Positions 7,301 through 22,300 of a DNA stretch of 32,392 nucleotides are shown one piece after another. The stretch covers positions 1-32,392 of the forward strand of contig JAOUJM010000026.1 of NCBI GenBank assembly GCA_029883265.1, read 5' to 3'. Every line of letters starts with the position of its first letter. The first letter of the stretch is position 1. The notes beneath the pieces are model-generated. The model worked only from the letters and a program-made list of their open reading frames with translations, did no database searches and had not been told where the DNA came from. This DNA is from Gammaproteobacteria bacterium. GTDB taxonomy: Bacteria; Pseudomonadota; Gammaproteobacteria; S012-40. The position numbers and the translations under genes are program-made.

Positions 7301-10300
7301 AATGTCCCAGTCATTGAAGGAATAACTGCGTACGAAGTCGTTATTGAACACACGATAGTTCTCATCTGCTGTGATCGTTCTTCTATCTAGACGCAAACTT
7401 CGTTCAGAGTCGGCAACCTGGTTACCATCAACATACAAATAGCTAGCGAGTTTATCCCAGGCACCTGCTAATCCTGATCGGCCAAACACCTCTAACCCAA
7501 ATTGTTGTCGAAGACTTTCAGTTTCAAAACTATACGTTCCGTCTGGATCGACATTAGCCGTCAACATGTAGCCAATATCTTGTAGCACTTCGTTGCTACC
7601 ACTATAGTCATTGTGACGATTCAGAATTTTGCCTTCGTTATTGTAAGCAAAATAGCGCATACCGCCGCTTGAGCCATAAATTCGATGCAACTGGCTATTT
7701 AGATCGTATGCATAATGCGTCTTACCGGTAAGCCCATCCGTATCTTCTGCCCAACTATCTTCGATTGTTTTGCTCAGCGTTTTGTAGAGCACATCAAATC
7801 GAGTAACCTCGGAGAATTTGCTATCGTCAGCAATAGTTCTGGTTTTATATGCGTTACCCGCGCCATCAAAATACGTGTAAGTCTTTTGTCCTGACGAGTT
7901 CGTATAAGTGTTTCGATTGAGACGATCATAGGCGTTTGAGGTGCCAGTACCAGAGGCATTGCGTTTATATGTAACGTTTCCGTTTGCATCATATTGCCAC
8001 TGTTCGTTTGCACTGCTGGATATTACACGGCCATTGTGGTCATATTGATAGGTAATTGTATTTCCATTTTTGTTTTCAGAAATACGATTACCAAATGCAT
8101 CATATTGGAAGACATAACCTGCGCCATCGCCGCTTTCGATTGTGATGAAGCGACCGTTTTGGTCATAGCCATATCGATTTTCTTGTTCAAGCATGCCATT
8201 GATGTATTTTTGGATGGCAACTCGATTTCCGTTTTGATCATAGCGATACACAACACCCACTTGATCATAACTGGTGGTGACGCCACCCTCGTAGTTCATA
8301 TCGCTGTTAACACCGGTTAGCCAGCCGTGACGGTTATAGGTGTTCTGTTGATGATGCAATTGGATCGAATCGCGCGTAAGTGTTTCTTCGATGACACGGC
8401 CCGCCGCGTCATAGATATAGTCAACTGTCTGATCGGCATCGACACTCGAAGAGTCTCGTGCAACGCGTGTTAGACTGGCGACTTGATCGGCATCGTTATA
8501 CACATAACGATCATACTTACCACGAGTATCGGTGATTGTGATTTTTTGACCGAGCCAATCGTATTCGTTAAATTCTTGATATAGGCGATCACCTTGCATG
8601 TTACCATGTGCTTCATCCATACGAATGGTCATACTTAGAATCTGACCATAGGCTCCAATCTCATAGCTGGTTACACGACCGTTACCATCGGTTTCTGAGA
8701 CTTTTGTGCCGTATGCGTCGTAGGCGGTTAGCCATTCCTTATCTAAGCGGTCGATGCGTTTTATCACACGATTATCGGCATCATATTCAAAATGCTCTGT
8801 GTAATCAGCTAATACCTGATCTTTGTCGTCAGCGCTTGCTTCAATCCATTTTTTGTAGCCCACTGCATCAAGTTTTGAAACAAGGTTTCCACCCTTGTCG
8901 TATTCCATTTTGGTGACACCGTTCATGGCATCAACATACATCGTGACTTGATCGAAACTATCATATTGATATTGGTTAATACGTAATGCACCCGTATCCA
9001 AATCTTTGTAATGCTTGTTCGATATACGACCCAGACTGTCATAAAAGTATTTGGTCTCTAGGCTACCTTTAGCATCCCATTCTTTTTCCAGTCGTCCTAA
9101 ATCATTGTGGTAAAATTTTGTGGTATAGCCACCGGCATCGGTTTTGGTCGACTGATTACCTTGCTCATCATAAGTCATGTGCAGGGTAACCTCGGCGGAA
9201 AATGAATTGCCCGCCGTATCGAAGAATTGTAACTCGCCATGATTAACCATGGTTTGTTGGTTCATGCCATCAAAAACATGGGCCGTGCGTTGTTCAACAC
9301 CGACAACACCTTTTTGCGCGATTTCGAGAATGACATTATTGAAGGCATCGTAATACCATTCGTCGCGTACTGTGCCATGGGTTTGAGAATGCGTCTCTTC
9401 CGCGCGTTTTTGATTGGTCGCATCGTATTCCATAGTGGTAACGCGAATCGTATCCAAACCTTGAGAGGCCGCATCAACAGCCGCCGCGTAGTTTTGTTGC
9501 AGTTGCTCCAGCGATGGTCGAACCGATAGATTCACGACCTGATCAACAAAGTTGCCGGTGCTTGGATCTTGATATTTGAAGCGAACTTCTTTTGTTAAGT
9601 TACCACTTTCATCATAGAAATAACGCGTCCACACCCCGCCTTTCTCATTAGAGAAAATGCGATTACCGTTTTGGTCGTAGTAGTGATAGACATAATCCGT
9701 ACTGCTGGCATCGCCCGTGGTGGTAAAGTTCACAGGAACAGTCGATTGCTCATTTACCTGATAGGTCGTTGCATAACGTAAACCGGTTAATTGAGATTCT
9801 TCTGCCGAATGCAGTTGCAGTGCGGACACTGTTATACTGCCGCTAATATCATTGAGGGTACTAACCACGGTTTGTACTTCCGTGTATTCAACACCGTTCT
9901 CATCGGTGTGTACCGTTTCTATTTGTTCCGTGAGTGTTTTAACAATGTGTAATTGATAATGGCCGACTGCAAGCTGATCAAGATCAAAGGTGGCCGCATC
10001 AAATGGATAGTGTGTGGTTTGTCCATCACTATCGGTAATCGCTAGTGATAAACTTTCACCAGCGTTTAGCGGAAGTAAACTATCAATTGAAAACTGATTG
10101 TCCAATACACTGTGCAATACTGCTTGATCCGGTGCAGTTGCATCCACCAAACTACCCATGTTTGCTAGCTCAGTGAGACGAAAACTGCCTTGTGCATTTC
10201 TAAGTACTTGACCGTTTTCAGAAAGCACCGCTTGGTATTCGTAGTCACCTTCGGCAAGCATCGATAGATTGATAACATCGCCACTAATATTCGCGACATC

Positions 10301-13300
10301 CAGATCTGCCCATTCACTACTACCAACACTGCGATAGCTAAACTGTAAGGTAGTTGATTCACTTTCAGCATATGGGAAGTTTAGTTTCAATCGTTGATAT
10401 GACTCATCAACATTCGCTAATGAAAGCAACCGCACTGAATCATATTCAACGATGTCTCCATCCTTGTTGAAATATTGAAAATATACATCGTAAGCGCCTT
10501 CCGGAATATCGAGGTAGTTTAATTCAAATTTTCCAGAAAGTTCATTGTAGTCCGCGCGTTGAAAACTCGGCTCATCGGTTGAACCTGCCGGTAAATATGC
10601 GACATATACTTTGTGATGTGTTTGAGTGTACGGATTACCCAGTTCATCCGTATAACTTTGGATATAGGTATCGACTTGAGCTAAGTCAAGATTCCAGGTT
10701 GTATTAATATCGTAGACACCGGATGTGCTACCTGCTTGGGTGCTAACCGTGCCATTAAAAATATCCAATACCTGTTGTTGCTGTAACGATTCAACATTGG
10801 TATTAAATACTTGCCCCTGGCTATCGGTCCATTGGATTTGAAAGCCAATGCCATCTAAGCTTGATACATTAACGTGTGCGGTATAGCTACCATCACCTTG
10901 TGCTTGAACACTTTGTGTCTGAGCAGCAATTAGGGTCTGCGAATCACTACCGGTTTGACCCGTGAGTAAACTCACATTGAGCGCACCAACCGGCGGCACA
11001 AAATCCACGACTAATTGATAACTACCATCGGCAAGCTGGGTTAAATCGCGAACTGCGATCGCTTGAATATCGGTTAAGGTTCTAAATGTTTGCGTATCGG
11101 TGGTTATGGTATATCCGAACGCGTCAGATGATTGAACATAATATTCGTATTGCGTGTCTGCCGATAAACCTTTCAGCGCAATACTATGAGTACGAGAATA
11201 CTGACCTTCGACACCATAGCGAACCCAGGCATCACTACTACCGGCTTTACGCACATAGACCGCACTGTCGGTGGCGTGATCCGTTGACCACTCAATGAGG
11301 GCGCCATCTGACGTGGCCAGTGTATGGTTGATCTGATTATTGTCAAATGTCGGTGCGTTCCAGCCACCGGTTTGCGTGGCTAGCACCTGACCTCTTGCGT
11401 CATAAGTCGTCGCACTTACACCGCCATTGGGATTAACGGTGCCGACTACTTGATTTAGACCATTGTAGAAAAACGTGGTTTGGTAACCACGGGCATCAGT
11501 CATTTCAACTTTATTACCGTTTGCATCAAAAGCGGTTGTGCTAACACGATCATCGTGGACATCCGCTAAATCACCTAACTGACGCTCTTCAACAATGCGA
11601 CCAATTCGGTCGCGAACGTATTCGGTTCGTTGATCGTGTGTCGCGTTAACTTGCGGCTTTTGCGGAAATTGGAAACTGGTTGTGTTCCAATAGGTATGTG
11701 AAAATAAGGCTTCGCCACTTAAGCTATAACCGTATTCAGTGTAGGTTCCATTTTCTTCAATCGATGCGGTCTTGCGATTTGCTCGATCATATTGATGACG
11801 TAATCGAGTGCCATCTACTCGTGTCTCTGAAACAATATTGTCGTTAGCATCGTAGCTCATGCTAGCAACAATGCGATAGTTTTCGGTCGTGATAACGTTG
11901 CCGTTAACATCCACATCCACTTTGGTATAATGCGGCATGTGCATGTGCGTCATGCGATTATTTAGATCGTATTCAAACGTTGTTAACCGACCGCCTTGAT
12001 CTTTTTCTCGTAGATTACCAGCGGCATCGTACTGATAGTGCGTACTAAATATTGTTTGGATTTGTGCATGATCCGCGTCACTTAGTTGGCTCAGTTGTTT
12101 CCCGCTACCATCCGCATTCACAATGCCAAGTTGCTTGCGATGCTCAATTGCATATTCATCATCGGTTTGCAGCAACTCTACCGCACTCGGTAACACTTCG
12201 AGTGTCAATCGACCCGCTACATCGTAGGCTCGCACGGTGTAATATGGACTGTTTTCTTCTGCAAGATGAATATTGGTTTCAGTTAAGATATTGCCAAAGG
12301 CATCGAATGTTCGATCAACTTCACCACGTGCGGTAATTTCCTGTCCGTCGACAAATAAGCTAGAAGACGGAAGCACGGTTTTGATGGCATTATTGCCAAG
12401 GTCATAAACATGTTCGGTTGTCCGGCTATCACCGACGGGTACAAATGTGTCAGTGTTAAGCGTTAGCGCTTCTGATTCAGTGATGCTTTGTTTCTCTAGG
12501 AAAATATCTTCGCGTGTCATGTTACCGAAGGCATCATATTCCATGCGAACGAAATATCCTTCAGCATCAAGTCGAGCAGTGATTTGACCGTTTGCATCAT
12601 AGTAAAAATAAGTCTTGTTGCCATTGGGATCGATCTCAACAATCTTATTGCCGACTTTGTCGTATATATTCGTCGCCGTTGGTGAAATGATCTCAGCGGT
12701 ATATCCGCCTTGACCATCAAGTACAAAGTTTTCTACCGCATCGAGTTGTGAACTGATCATGCGGTTCGCTTTGTCATAGCTCATGACCACGGTTCGATCA
12801 TGTTCTGCATTCGGGGTTACATTCGGTAGGTTGCCATCGGCAATGCTTAATACGTTGATTGCGTGAGCATATTGAATTGTTTTGACCTGGTTTCCAACGG
12901 CATCATATTGTGATTCTTGTACAAAGCCATGTGGCTCAACCTGGTAGATTGCGCGGCTGGCAGCATCATAAAATGTATAGGTGGTATATTGTGCTAACAA
13001 TGAATCACGGGCACTTCCCGTTAAGTGGCCGCTGACTGCGAATCCATTGGCACTAATCTCGGCAACCGTGTTACCCAGTGCATCATAGCGATAACCGGTT
13101 CGAATATTTAAGCCATTGGGGTCGATGGCACGTTCTGTAATTCGATTATTGAGGTCGTATTTAAACTGCGTTGTCTGTACTTGTTCAACGCGTGTCGCGG
13201 GTTCAACCAGTGTGTTATACCAAGTATTTAAGACATTCTTTTCGATAAGATTATAAACAGCGTCATATTCGTAGTCTGTTTTGACGGTTACGCCATCAAT

Positions 13301-16300
13301 AAACACCGGTTCACCGGCTTGATCCAAGCCCATGTGTTCATACTGTGTAACAACGACATTTGCGTGATTGTATTCATTTTTGCGCACACGAGCGGCTTCA
13401 CCATTCCAATTATTGGCATTTTCTATATTCAGAACCAGATTGCCGACTGCATCGTATTGCAAGGTATTGATTATACCGCGTGCATCCGTGCGACTGATCA
13501 AGCGATCGTTGTTGTCGAATTGATAGCGAACCGTTTTGTCTTTGGCATCAATCGTGGGTAACTCGCCACGGAGCAAGCTGCTGCCATCAATTGCAAAAAA
13601 ATGTTCGGCGATGCGATTGCTGCGTGCGTCGTAGTCGAATGTTTTAATATCACCCTCACCATTGCGTTGCCAGATTAAGCGATCGGCTTTGTCATAAGCG
13701 CTTTCACCGCGATTGCCATTGGCGTCAACGATCGCAATGGAGTTTCCCCGTTGGTCATATTCATATTGCGTGGTGATAGCAAGACCATTGGGATCAATGA
13801 TCTCAGCCGTTTTGCGATTGGCAAGATCGTAGCTATAGCGCGTTGTTCGGGCATCGGTGGTTAACGCTGTACTCGGTTGATTATTCCCATCAAGCGCTAA
13901 GCCTTTGGTTTCAGCAATGAGATTACCAAAGTCATCGTATTCAAAATGGGTGACGTGACCCATCGGGTCAACGATAAATTGCACCTGACCGCTGGCATCA
14001 TAAAAATATTGCGTGGTGACATTCAGTTTACCTTCACCGTGATCCAATATTTTTTGGCATTGTAAGCCAGCGTCATTGTAATCCGTGTGAGCGACAGTTC
14101 CATTAGGTTGAATCGTGTTAACGATTTGATCACGTAAGTTGTACTCATAACGGAACGTGCGTGCGTCAGTGAATAGAACCTCGGTTTGCACGCTACTGAT
14201 TCGCACCATATTCGCTTCGATGACCGAATCCGTTGGTGCCAGATACGCATACGCTTGTGTGTCTTCGATTTTATTTCCGCGCGCATCATAGTCATACTTT
14301 GTCACAACGCCGAGACTGTCAACCATGAACGTCTGACGATTCATGGCATCGTAAGCAAAACGCGTGGTCGTCTCGTGGGCAAGCAATGCCTTGTTCGCAT
14401 CATAGTTTGCATCACCCGGTGAAACCAAGTATTGACCTAAAGTGATACTGGTTTGATTTCCAAATACGTCATAAGCAAAACTCGTACTAAAGCCTTCCCC
14501 ATCAGTGACCACCAACGCATGATTCATCACATCGTATTCAGTGTTACGCGTCACACCGCCGCGTGTTTCTGAAACCAAATTACCGTAAACGTCATACGCT
14601 AACTGTGTGCTTAGGGCCAAACCATCGGGATCAATGACTTTTTCCACAAGTCGGTTGGCTTGGTCATAACTGAAAGCCGTTACAACCGCATCGGATGTAT
14701 TTGCTGCCACTGTTTGATCAATTAAATTACCAGCAGCGTCATAACGCATCAATGTGGTGACGTTGTTTGCATCGCTCGTGGATACCAGCAGGTTACGACC
14801 ATCGTATTGCATCTGTGTTGCTTGTGTAATGCCACTATTACGGTCGGTAATGGATTGTTGAATTAAGTTGCCGAAGGCGTCGTAGCTATAGATGGTGGTC
14901 GCGCCGATACCGTTCGTTTGCGCAATCATTTGATTACGATTATCAAAAACTTGTGTGGTGGTTAGTGCATCCACGGTGTTGGGTGCGATGGTGGTCAGCA
15001 CACGGTTTCCGAAACTGTCGTATTGATGAATAGTCGTTAACGCATCGGTGCTGCCGGCGGCGATGGTTTCCTCAATCATACGATTCATTGCATCGTAATT
15101 GAACGTCGTGAGTCGTTGATCCGCAGTACCCACAGCATCTGTTTTTTGTACCAGCTGACCGGTGCCATTGTATTGGAACTGCGTGATGGTTTGATCGGCA
15201 TGGGTTTGCTGAATTAGACGACCCAATTCATCATAACTAAATTGAGTCACGCGTTGTGATGGTAAACCATAAGCTTCGATGATTGCGGTTTGTTGTCCCG
15301 CTAAATCATATTCAAATTGGGTTACAATACCAGCAGGATCGGTTTTACTCACCATGCGATTCATCTCGTCGTAGCTGAATGACCACTGCCGTGATTGATC
15401 TGTATTTGCGCCTTCAATAATTGCGATTCGATTTCCCAACTTATCGTATTGATAGTTGGTCACAACATTCAGGCTATCTTGCATGCTGACTAAGCGATTC
15501 AGTTCATCGTAACTGTATTGAACCTGCGTCGGATGGGCGAGATTGATTTTGCTTGAGTCGTAGTTCGGATCGTTACTATCCAGTAAATACAATCCCGACT
15601 CTATAAGTGTTGTGTTTCCGAAGACGTCATATTGGTAACGGGTGCTATAACCTTCCGCATCCGTGGTAAGACTCAGTTTTCCTACGTTATCATATTCAAA
15701 TTGTTGAAGATGATCTAAGGCTGATGGTGTGAGTTCGAGGTCACGTGCTTGAGCATAATCGGTAACGTTAACCGAATTTGCATAGGCATGTATCTGTGTT
15801 TGGTTACCCATTTCATCGTATTGATACTCAACCACATGCCCAAGTGAATCAACTGACCGAACTAGATTACCCGTATGATCAAATACAAAAAACCGTGTTT
15901 GGTCATTTTCACTCGCGATCACCGTGGGTAGCGTATTCGGATCGACTTCAGCGGCTAAACGGTTGGCAAAGCGTGTTTCGCTAATACGATTACCAAACGC
16001 GTCATATTCATACTTAACGACGGAACCGTCAGCGTTAACAAGTACGCTCAGCTGGTTAAGCTTATTAAAGTATTGCGTCGTGGTTTGTCCTAAGGCATCG
16101 ATGACCTGGACTGCATTACCATAGGCATCATATTCATAGCGCGTGACGGACCCGTCAGCGGCAACGATTTGAGATAGTTGATTCTTGCTGTCATAAACAT
16201 AGCGAGTTTCATGGCCGTTCGCATCAATAATGACCGTCCGGTTACCCGCGGCATCGTATTGAAAGTGTTTGCTGGTGCCATCTGCAAATATCAGTTGTCG

Positions 16301-19300
16301 CACTTGACCGTTTTCATCGTATACGGTTTGACTAATACGTTGTTCCGGTTGATCCCACGCCTCATATACCAGGCGTCGTTGATTTTCACTATCATATTCA
16401 AAGCGCGTAATGATGCCAGCCGCATTGCGGGTTTCAATTTGACGATTCATGTCGTCGTAGGCAAAATAAGTGGTACGGCTTGCCTCGGTATTGGCGCCGT
16501 GAGTCACGCGTATCTTGTTACCAAATTGATCATAGATCGATTCAGCGGTGATGCCTGCGGCATTGGTCACATGCGTCATACGATTCATATCGTCGTATTG
16601 GTATCGCATGACTTGTTGTTTGGTAAGATCTACAAGATCGCTTGCATCTTCAAACCGTACTAGTGTTGTACGATTACCCAATGCATCGTATTGATAGTGA
16701 GTTAGGTATCCTTCGGCGTCGAGTTTTTCGACCAATTGATCTTTACTATCATACACAAATGATGTGGTGCGATCGTGCGCTGACGCAGATACAACTTGTG
16801 CATTGATCGACACAGCACTGTCAACAACCACCGCGTCGGCATGATGTACCGTTGCAATAATATTTTGTGTATTGTCATAAAGATGATCGGTCACGTAGCC
16901 ATTGGCATCGATGGATCGGACTAATCGATTCGTTACATCGTAGCCATAGCGAATGACCTGATCGCCAGTTGATTCAATCAGCACGGGCTGCTGTGCGGGG
17001 TCAAATGTGTTATCGATGGCTTGTTGATAGCGGACTTCTTTGATCAGATTACCATTGTTATCGTAAAAATAGGCGGTCGCAAAGCCCAAACTATCAACGG
17101 ATACGCTTAACTCATTATTACTATTAAAGTACTGCGTTGTAATGTTACCTTGGGCATCAATGATCTGAGAACGATTTCCAACTTCGTCATAGTTAAACGA
17201 GGTGGCGTAATAAAGTTGAAGTTGTAATTGTTGTTCGCTACTAAGCTGTTGACTATCAGCTGCGAATCCCATGTTGACTCGCATGACTTGAATGTAATCT
17301 GCATTGCTGGTGGCGAGTGCGTGACCCATCGGTTCAATAATGCGAATCACTTGGTTGTTTTCGTCGTATTCATAACTCGTCACACGGTCTAATGAATCGG
17401 TCACTTGAATCACGTTACCGTTTTCATCGTAAGTTTGGTGTGTACTGTATTGTTCAGCTATCGCCGCTTTTTGTGCATCGGTCAAGTCACTGGTTAAGGC
17501 AGCATAGCCGAGCTCAACCCGTAGAATGCGGTAATAGGCTGTGTCCTTACTTATTAGGGCATTACCAAATGCGTTGGTTGTTGTAACTAGACGATTGTTT
17601 TTATCAAACACAAAGCTTGTCTGTTGTGCTGCACTTGTACCCGCGCCAACAACAATATCGGTTTGATTTAGGTGCGCATCATAGGTATAAGTACTGACAA
17701 CACCCGACGCACTTACACGTTTAATGACTTGGTTTCGATTGTCATAGTTAAAAGAACTGGTATAGGCATTTAGCAAGGCATCTTTTTGTTCGACAGTCAG
17801 TTGATCAACTAGCAAACCCGCACCGGTGCTATCGGTATAGCCCATGGATTGGCGTAATGTCTGATAATAGGCGTCATTACTGCTAATAATTGCATAACCA
17901 TTTGCATCGGTGATCGAAATTTGATTGCCGTTAGCATCGTATTGATATGTGGTTTTACCGCCTAATGCATCGATCACTTCGATAACGCGATTCACGGCAT
18001 CGAAGGCATACTGAGTCTGATGCCCATTGGCATCAGTTACGCTGATTTGGTTGTAGACACGGTCATAATCATTCACGGTTTTATTGCCGTGCGCATCGAT
18101 GACTGCACGCAAATTATTCTCGGCATCATATTCAAATTGTGTGGTTTGTTGGTCAGTTGTACCGAATGCGGTTGTCTGTGTAATCAGATTACTACGTGCA
18201 TCGTATTCGAATTGAGTAATACGCCCTTGTGCATCGGTGCTACTAATCATGCGATTGGTGGGATCGAATGCCATCGAGGTCAAGCCACCGCGTGCATCGA
18301 TGATAGATAGACGGTTGCCGACACCATCGTATTGATAAGTCGTGGTGTGATTGCTAGGGTCGATGATTTGAATAACACGGTTTTCTTGATCGTAGATATA
18401 TTGAGTAGCAAATCCGCGTGCGTCGACCGACCGTGTACGATTACCAACGGCATCATATTCGAAGTAAACCGGATTACCTTCCGCATCGGTTTGTTGTATT
18501 AAGCGGTTATTCAAATCGTACTGATAGGTCGTGGTTTGTGCTTCTAGTGTGCCGGCGGAAACGGTTTCGCTTACAAGATTGCCCACATTGTCAAACACGC
18601 GTTGGGTCACTACACCTAGTGGATCAATGACGTTGCTGATGCGATTATTACCGTCATACTCAAACTGGGTTGAATAGAGAGCAAGCAATGCGGCTTTGTC
18701 AGCATCAGATAGAGCCGATGCATATTTTGAATAACCATGTGCGGCACGGATGTCTTGATAGTAAAACTCATCACTTGATATGAGTTTGTCACCCACTGCA
18801 TCAGTAGTTTTGATTAGGTTGTTATTTCCATCATAACTTAATCGTATCTTCTCGCCATTTTCATTGACCTCAGCGATTAAGCGGTGGAGTGCATCATATT
18901 CTTTGGTCGCAACATGTCCCAGATGGTTGCTTGTTTCAATCAAGTTACCGGTACGATCGTAGGCATAGCGTTCAGTATATAGTGCTTTGAGTTGCGCTTT
19001 TTCTAGGTCGCTCAATTGCGCAACCAATTTACCCTGACCGGTGGATGAATCAATATAACCAAGTGCTTGTCGCATGGTGACGTAGAGTGGGCTGTCTGAA
19101 CTAGTCAGCGCATTCCCCACTCCATCAACTTTACTCACTACTTGGTTGAATTCATCATAGGTATAGCGTGTGGTGCTGGACTGACTTACATCGTCAAACA
19201 CGATCGAACCGGTCGTTTCATCGACGTGTGCTTGCACACCAATATGCACTGCTGTGCGATTATTGCGGCCGTCATACTCAAAAACGGTTTCAATATCGTT

Positions 19301-22300
19301 CGCATCACTTATCATCACTACGCGATTGTTTTTATCAAACGTAAAACGTGTCAATTGGCCATTTTCATCGCGTGTCGCGATTTGATTGTTTTCGCCATCA
19401 AAGTAGTGATTGACAGAATGTTCGACTGTGAGACCGGTCACTGGGTCTGTGGTCGGTGCACGATACTCGGTAATGAATCGATTTTGGTGATCATAGGCGA
19501 AACGACGTTCTTGGCCATTTTCATCGACCACACGAATAATATTGCCCACGGCATCGTGCTCGATGGTTTTACGATTTCCTAGTGCGTCAAGCTGGGCGAC
19601 CAGTTGGTCTTCTTCATCGTAAACATAGCTCAGTATACGGCGCTGTTGTTCTGGTAGCTGCACACCAATAATTACTTGAACCTGATTGAAGTTTGCGTCG
19701 TATCGGTATTGGGTTATATTCCCTTCGGGATCTGTTTGTTGCACCAATAGGCCGGCGTTGTTATACACATACTCAGTCACATAACCATTGTTGTCGTTAA
19801 CGGCAATACGGTTACCAATCGCATCATATTCATAGCTAGTTTGATAAGAAACCGTGGTGCCATCATGACTAACCATCGGGGTAAGTATCTCAAGTAGACG
19901 GTTATCTTCGCGGAATACATAGTTTGTTGTATTCCCTTCGGCATCCGTGACGGCGGTGCGATTGCCGACCACATCATATTTATAGTTGGTCGTGCGATCT
20001 TGGGCAGGGTCATTTTCAGATGGGTCAATGACACTGATAAGTTGATTGTTCTTGTTATAAACATAAACCACTGTATGACCATTCACGTCCGTCACGCCGA
20101 TACGGTTACCCACTGCATCGTATTGATAAAAAGTTGCGTGACCTTCTGGGTTGGTGACAGAGGTTAGGCGATTGTCGTTATCATACGTGAAATGAGTGAC
20201 GCCACCATTCCCATCCGTATGGGTTAAACGGTTCCCAAATAGATCATAACTGTTGTAACTGGTAAAATGGGATATGAGATAGGCTTCTTCAAGTGGTGTT
20301 ATCTGAGCGCGCCATTTACCGTTATTGTTGCCATCAACCACGCCCAGTTCGGCACGTAGATCCCGCCAATACTCGTCATCACTTTGAATGAGCAGCCAAG
20401 CATTTGCTTCGATCGTTTTAATATTGTTGCCATATGCATCGTAAAAATATTGCGTGACTTGTTGCTTCGATGGGTCGACCAAGTCAGTCGCATCGAGAAA
20501 ACGGATTTGTCGTGTCACATTTCCAAATTCATCATACTCAAATCGTGTGATGTCACTACCTTGTGCGAGAATCTCGATTAGGTTTTGATTTTGGTCATAG
20601 CTGTAATAAATTGTGTGTAACGCTAATAGTGCTTGCTTGTCCGCGTCAGAGAGTTGTTCGACTAGAGCCGAATAACCAAGCTCACTACGTTTTTCTTGAT
20701 AAAGTTCTTCGTTGGATTGGGTAAGTGCATAACCCATGGCATGGGTTTCAGTGGCTAATTTATTGAAGTCCGTGTAGGTAAATTCAGTGACATTATCCTG
20801 ATTGTCTTCTCGACGAATTAAATTGCCGTGTTCGTCATAGTGCAATTGCGTTGTAAAAAATGCGTTCAGTTGTTCAATATCTTCAGTGGTAAGATTTGCA
20901 ACCTGTTTGCCTTCACCAGCGGCATCGATAAATCCTAACTGCTTACGTTGGTCCCGCCAATATGGGTCATCACTATGAGTAATGGCATAACCATTTGCAT
21001 CTACAATCGCGATTAAGTTTTCTTGATCATCATAAACATATTGTGTTTGATAGTCGTATACGACGACGCCATCAATTGTTTTCGCGTTGGTGACCTGGGT
21101 GATCGCTCCATTTTCATCATAGGAATACGAAACAGCATGATTATGTAAAATTTCATCGACTTGATGTACGTAACTATCCCAACGCGCTTGATCAAATACA
21201 TAGTTTCCATTTGCATCAAGGAATAGACCATCGTCATAGGATTTCTGATCCCATTGTGCATAGTATCCATTCTCGATACGCCATTGCACACTGACAGAAT
21301 CATTCGATTCCGCTCGCTCAATCCCAAGCGCATTGGTTACCCAAGTTGTGCCACCCGCGTATTGTGACCAGTTGCCACTTGCCAAATCATAGCTAAAACG
21401 AGTTTCGTTGCCTTGTGCATCGATAATGGATGACAGCAAGGGTGTTTTACTCGTCATATCTTTTTTCGAGGCTTGGTATTCGAAGCGAACAATACGTTCG
21501 TCGGTGTTTACATCGGTAGGAAAACGAATTGAGGATAATGAGCCATCCATGAAATAGGTGTACTCTGTGATATGGCCTTCCCGGTCTATGACACGATGCA
21601 ATCCGTTTTGGTTATACTCATAGGTCACTAAGACATTTCCGTTTTCATCAGAAATTTGCGTAAGGTTGGAGCCTTCATAGGTATAGCTAATGACGTGACC
21701 CGTATCATCGAGTACGCGAGTCAGTCGATTAGATTGATATTCGTATTGAATGATATTGCCATTGGTGTCGACACTTTGAATAAGCGAGCCATTGACATCA
21801 AAGTAAAGAATGGATTGATCAGCACGGGTTAGGGTATACCCAGTTACGGTTTCTGTATTCCAAACCATATCACCATTGTTTTTCATCGACATGCGGTGAT
21901 AGTCAAAATCACCTTTTACGATGGTTTCATATGAACCGGCGCCATCGACGGATGTAAACGTATCGGTTGCGCTATCATAATAAAAACGGAACTGGCTACT
22001 GTCCCAATTAGAGATACGGATTTCGTTTGCTGTGATTTGCTCTAAGGTCATCGGTGTGGAGATATTCCAGCCTTCAGCCAGATTCTCATCGAGTGTGCCA
22101 CGGCTGTTGTAAGTACGAATCACCGAGAAGTCTTCACCTTGTGATGGTAAATAACCATCGGTGTGACGAATCACTAGGTTCCCATTACTCACATTTACAA
22201 AGATGTCTTCATCACCATTTGATGAACCCAATTGCGTTTGGTCATCTCGATTGAGTAAGAACAAAGAACTGTCGAGCAAGCCCGTGTCGTATCCGCCAAT

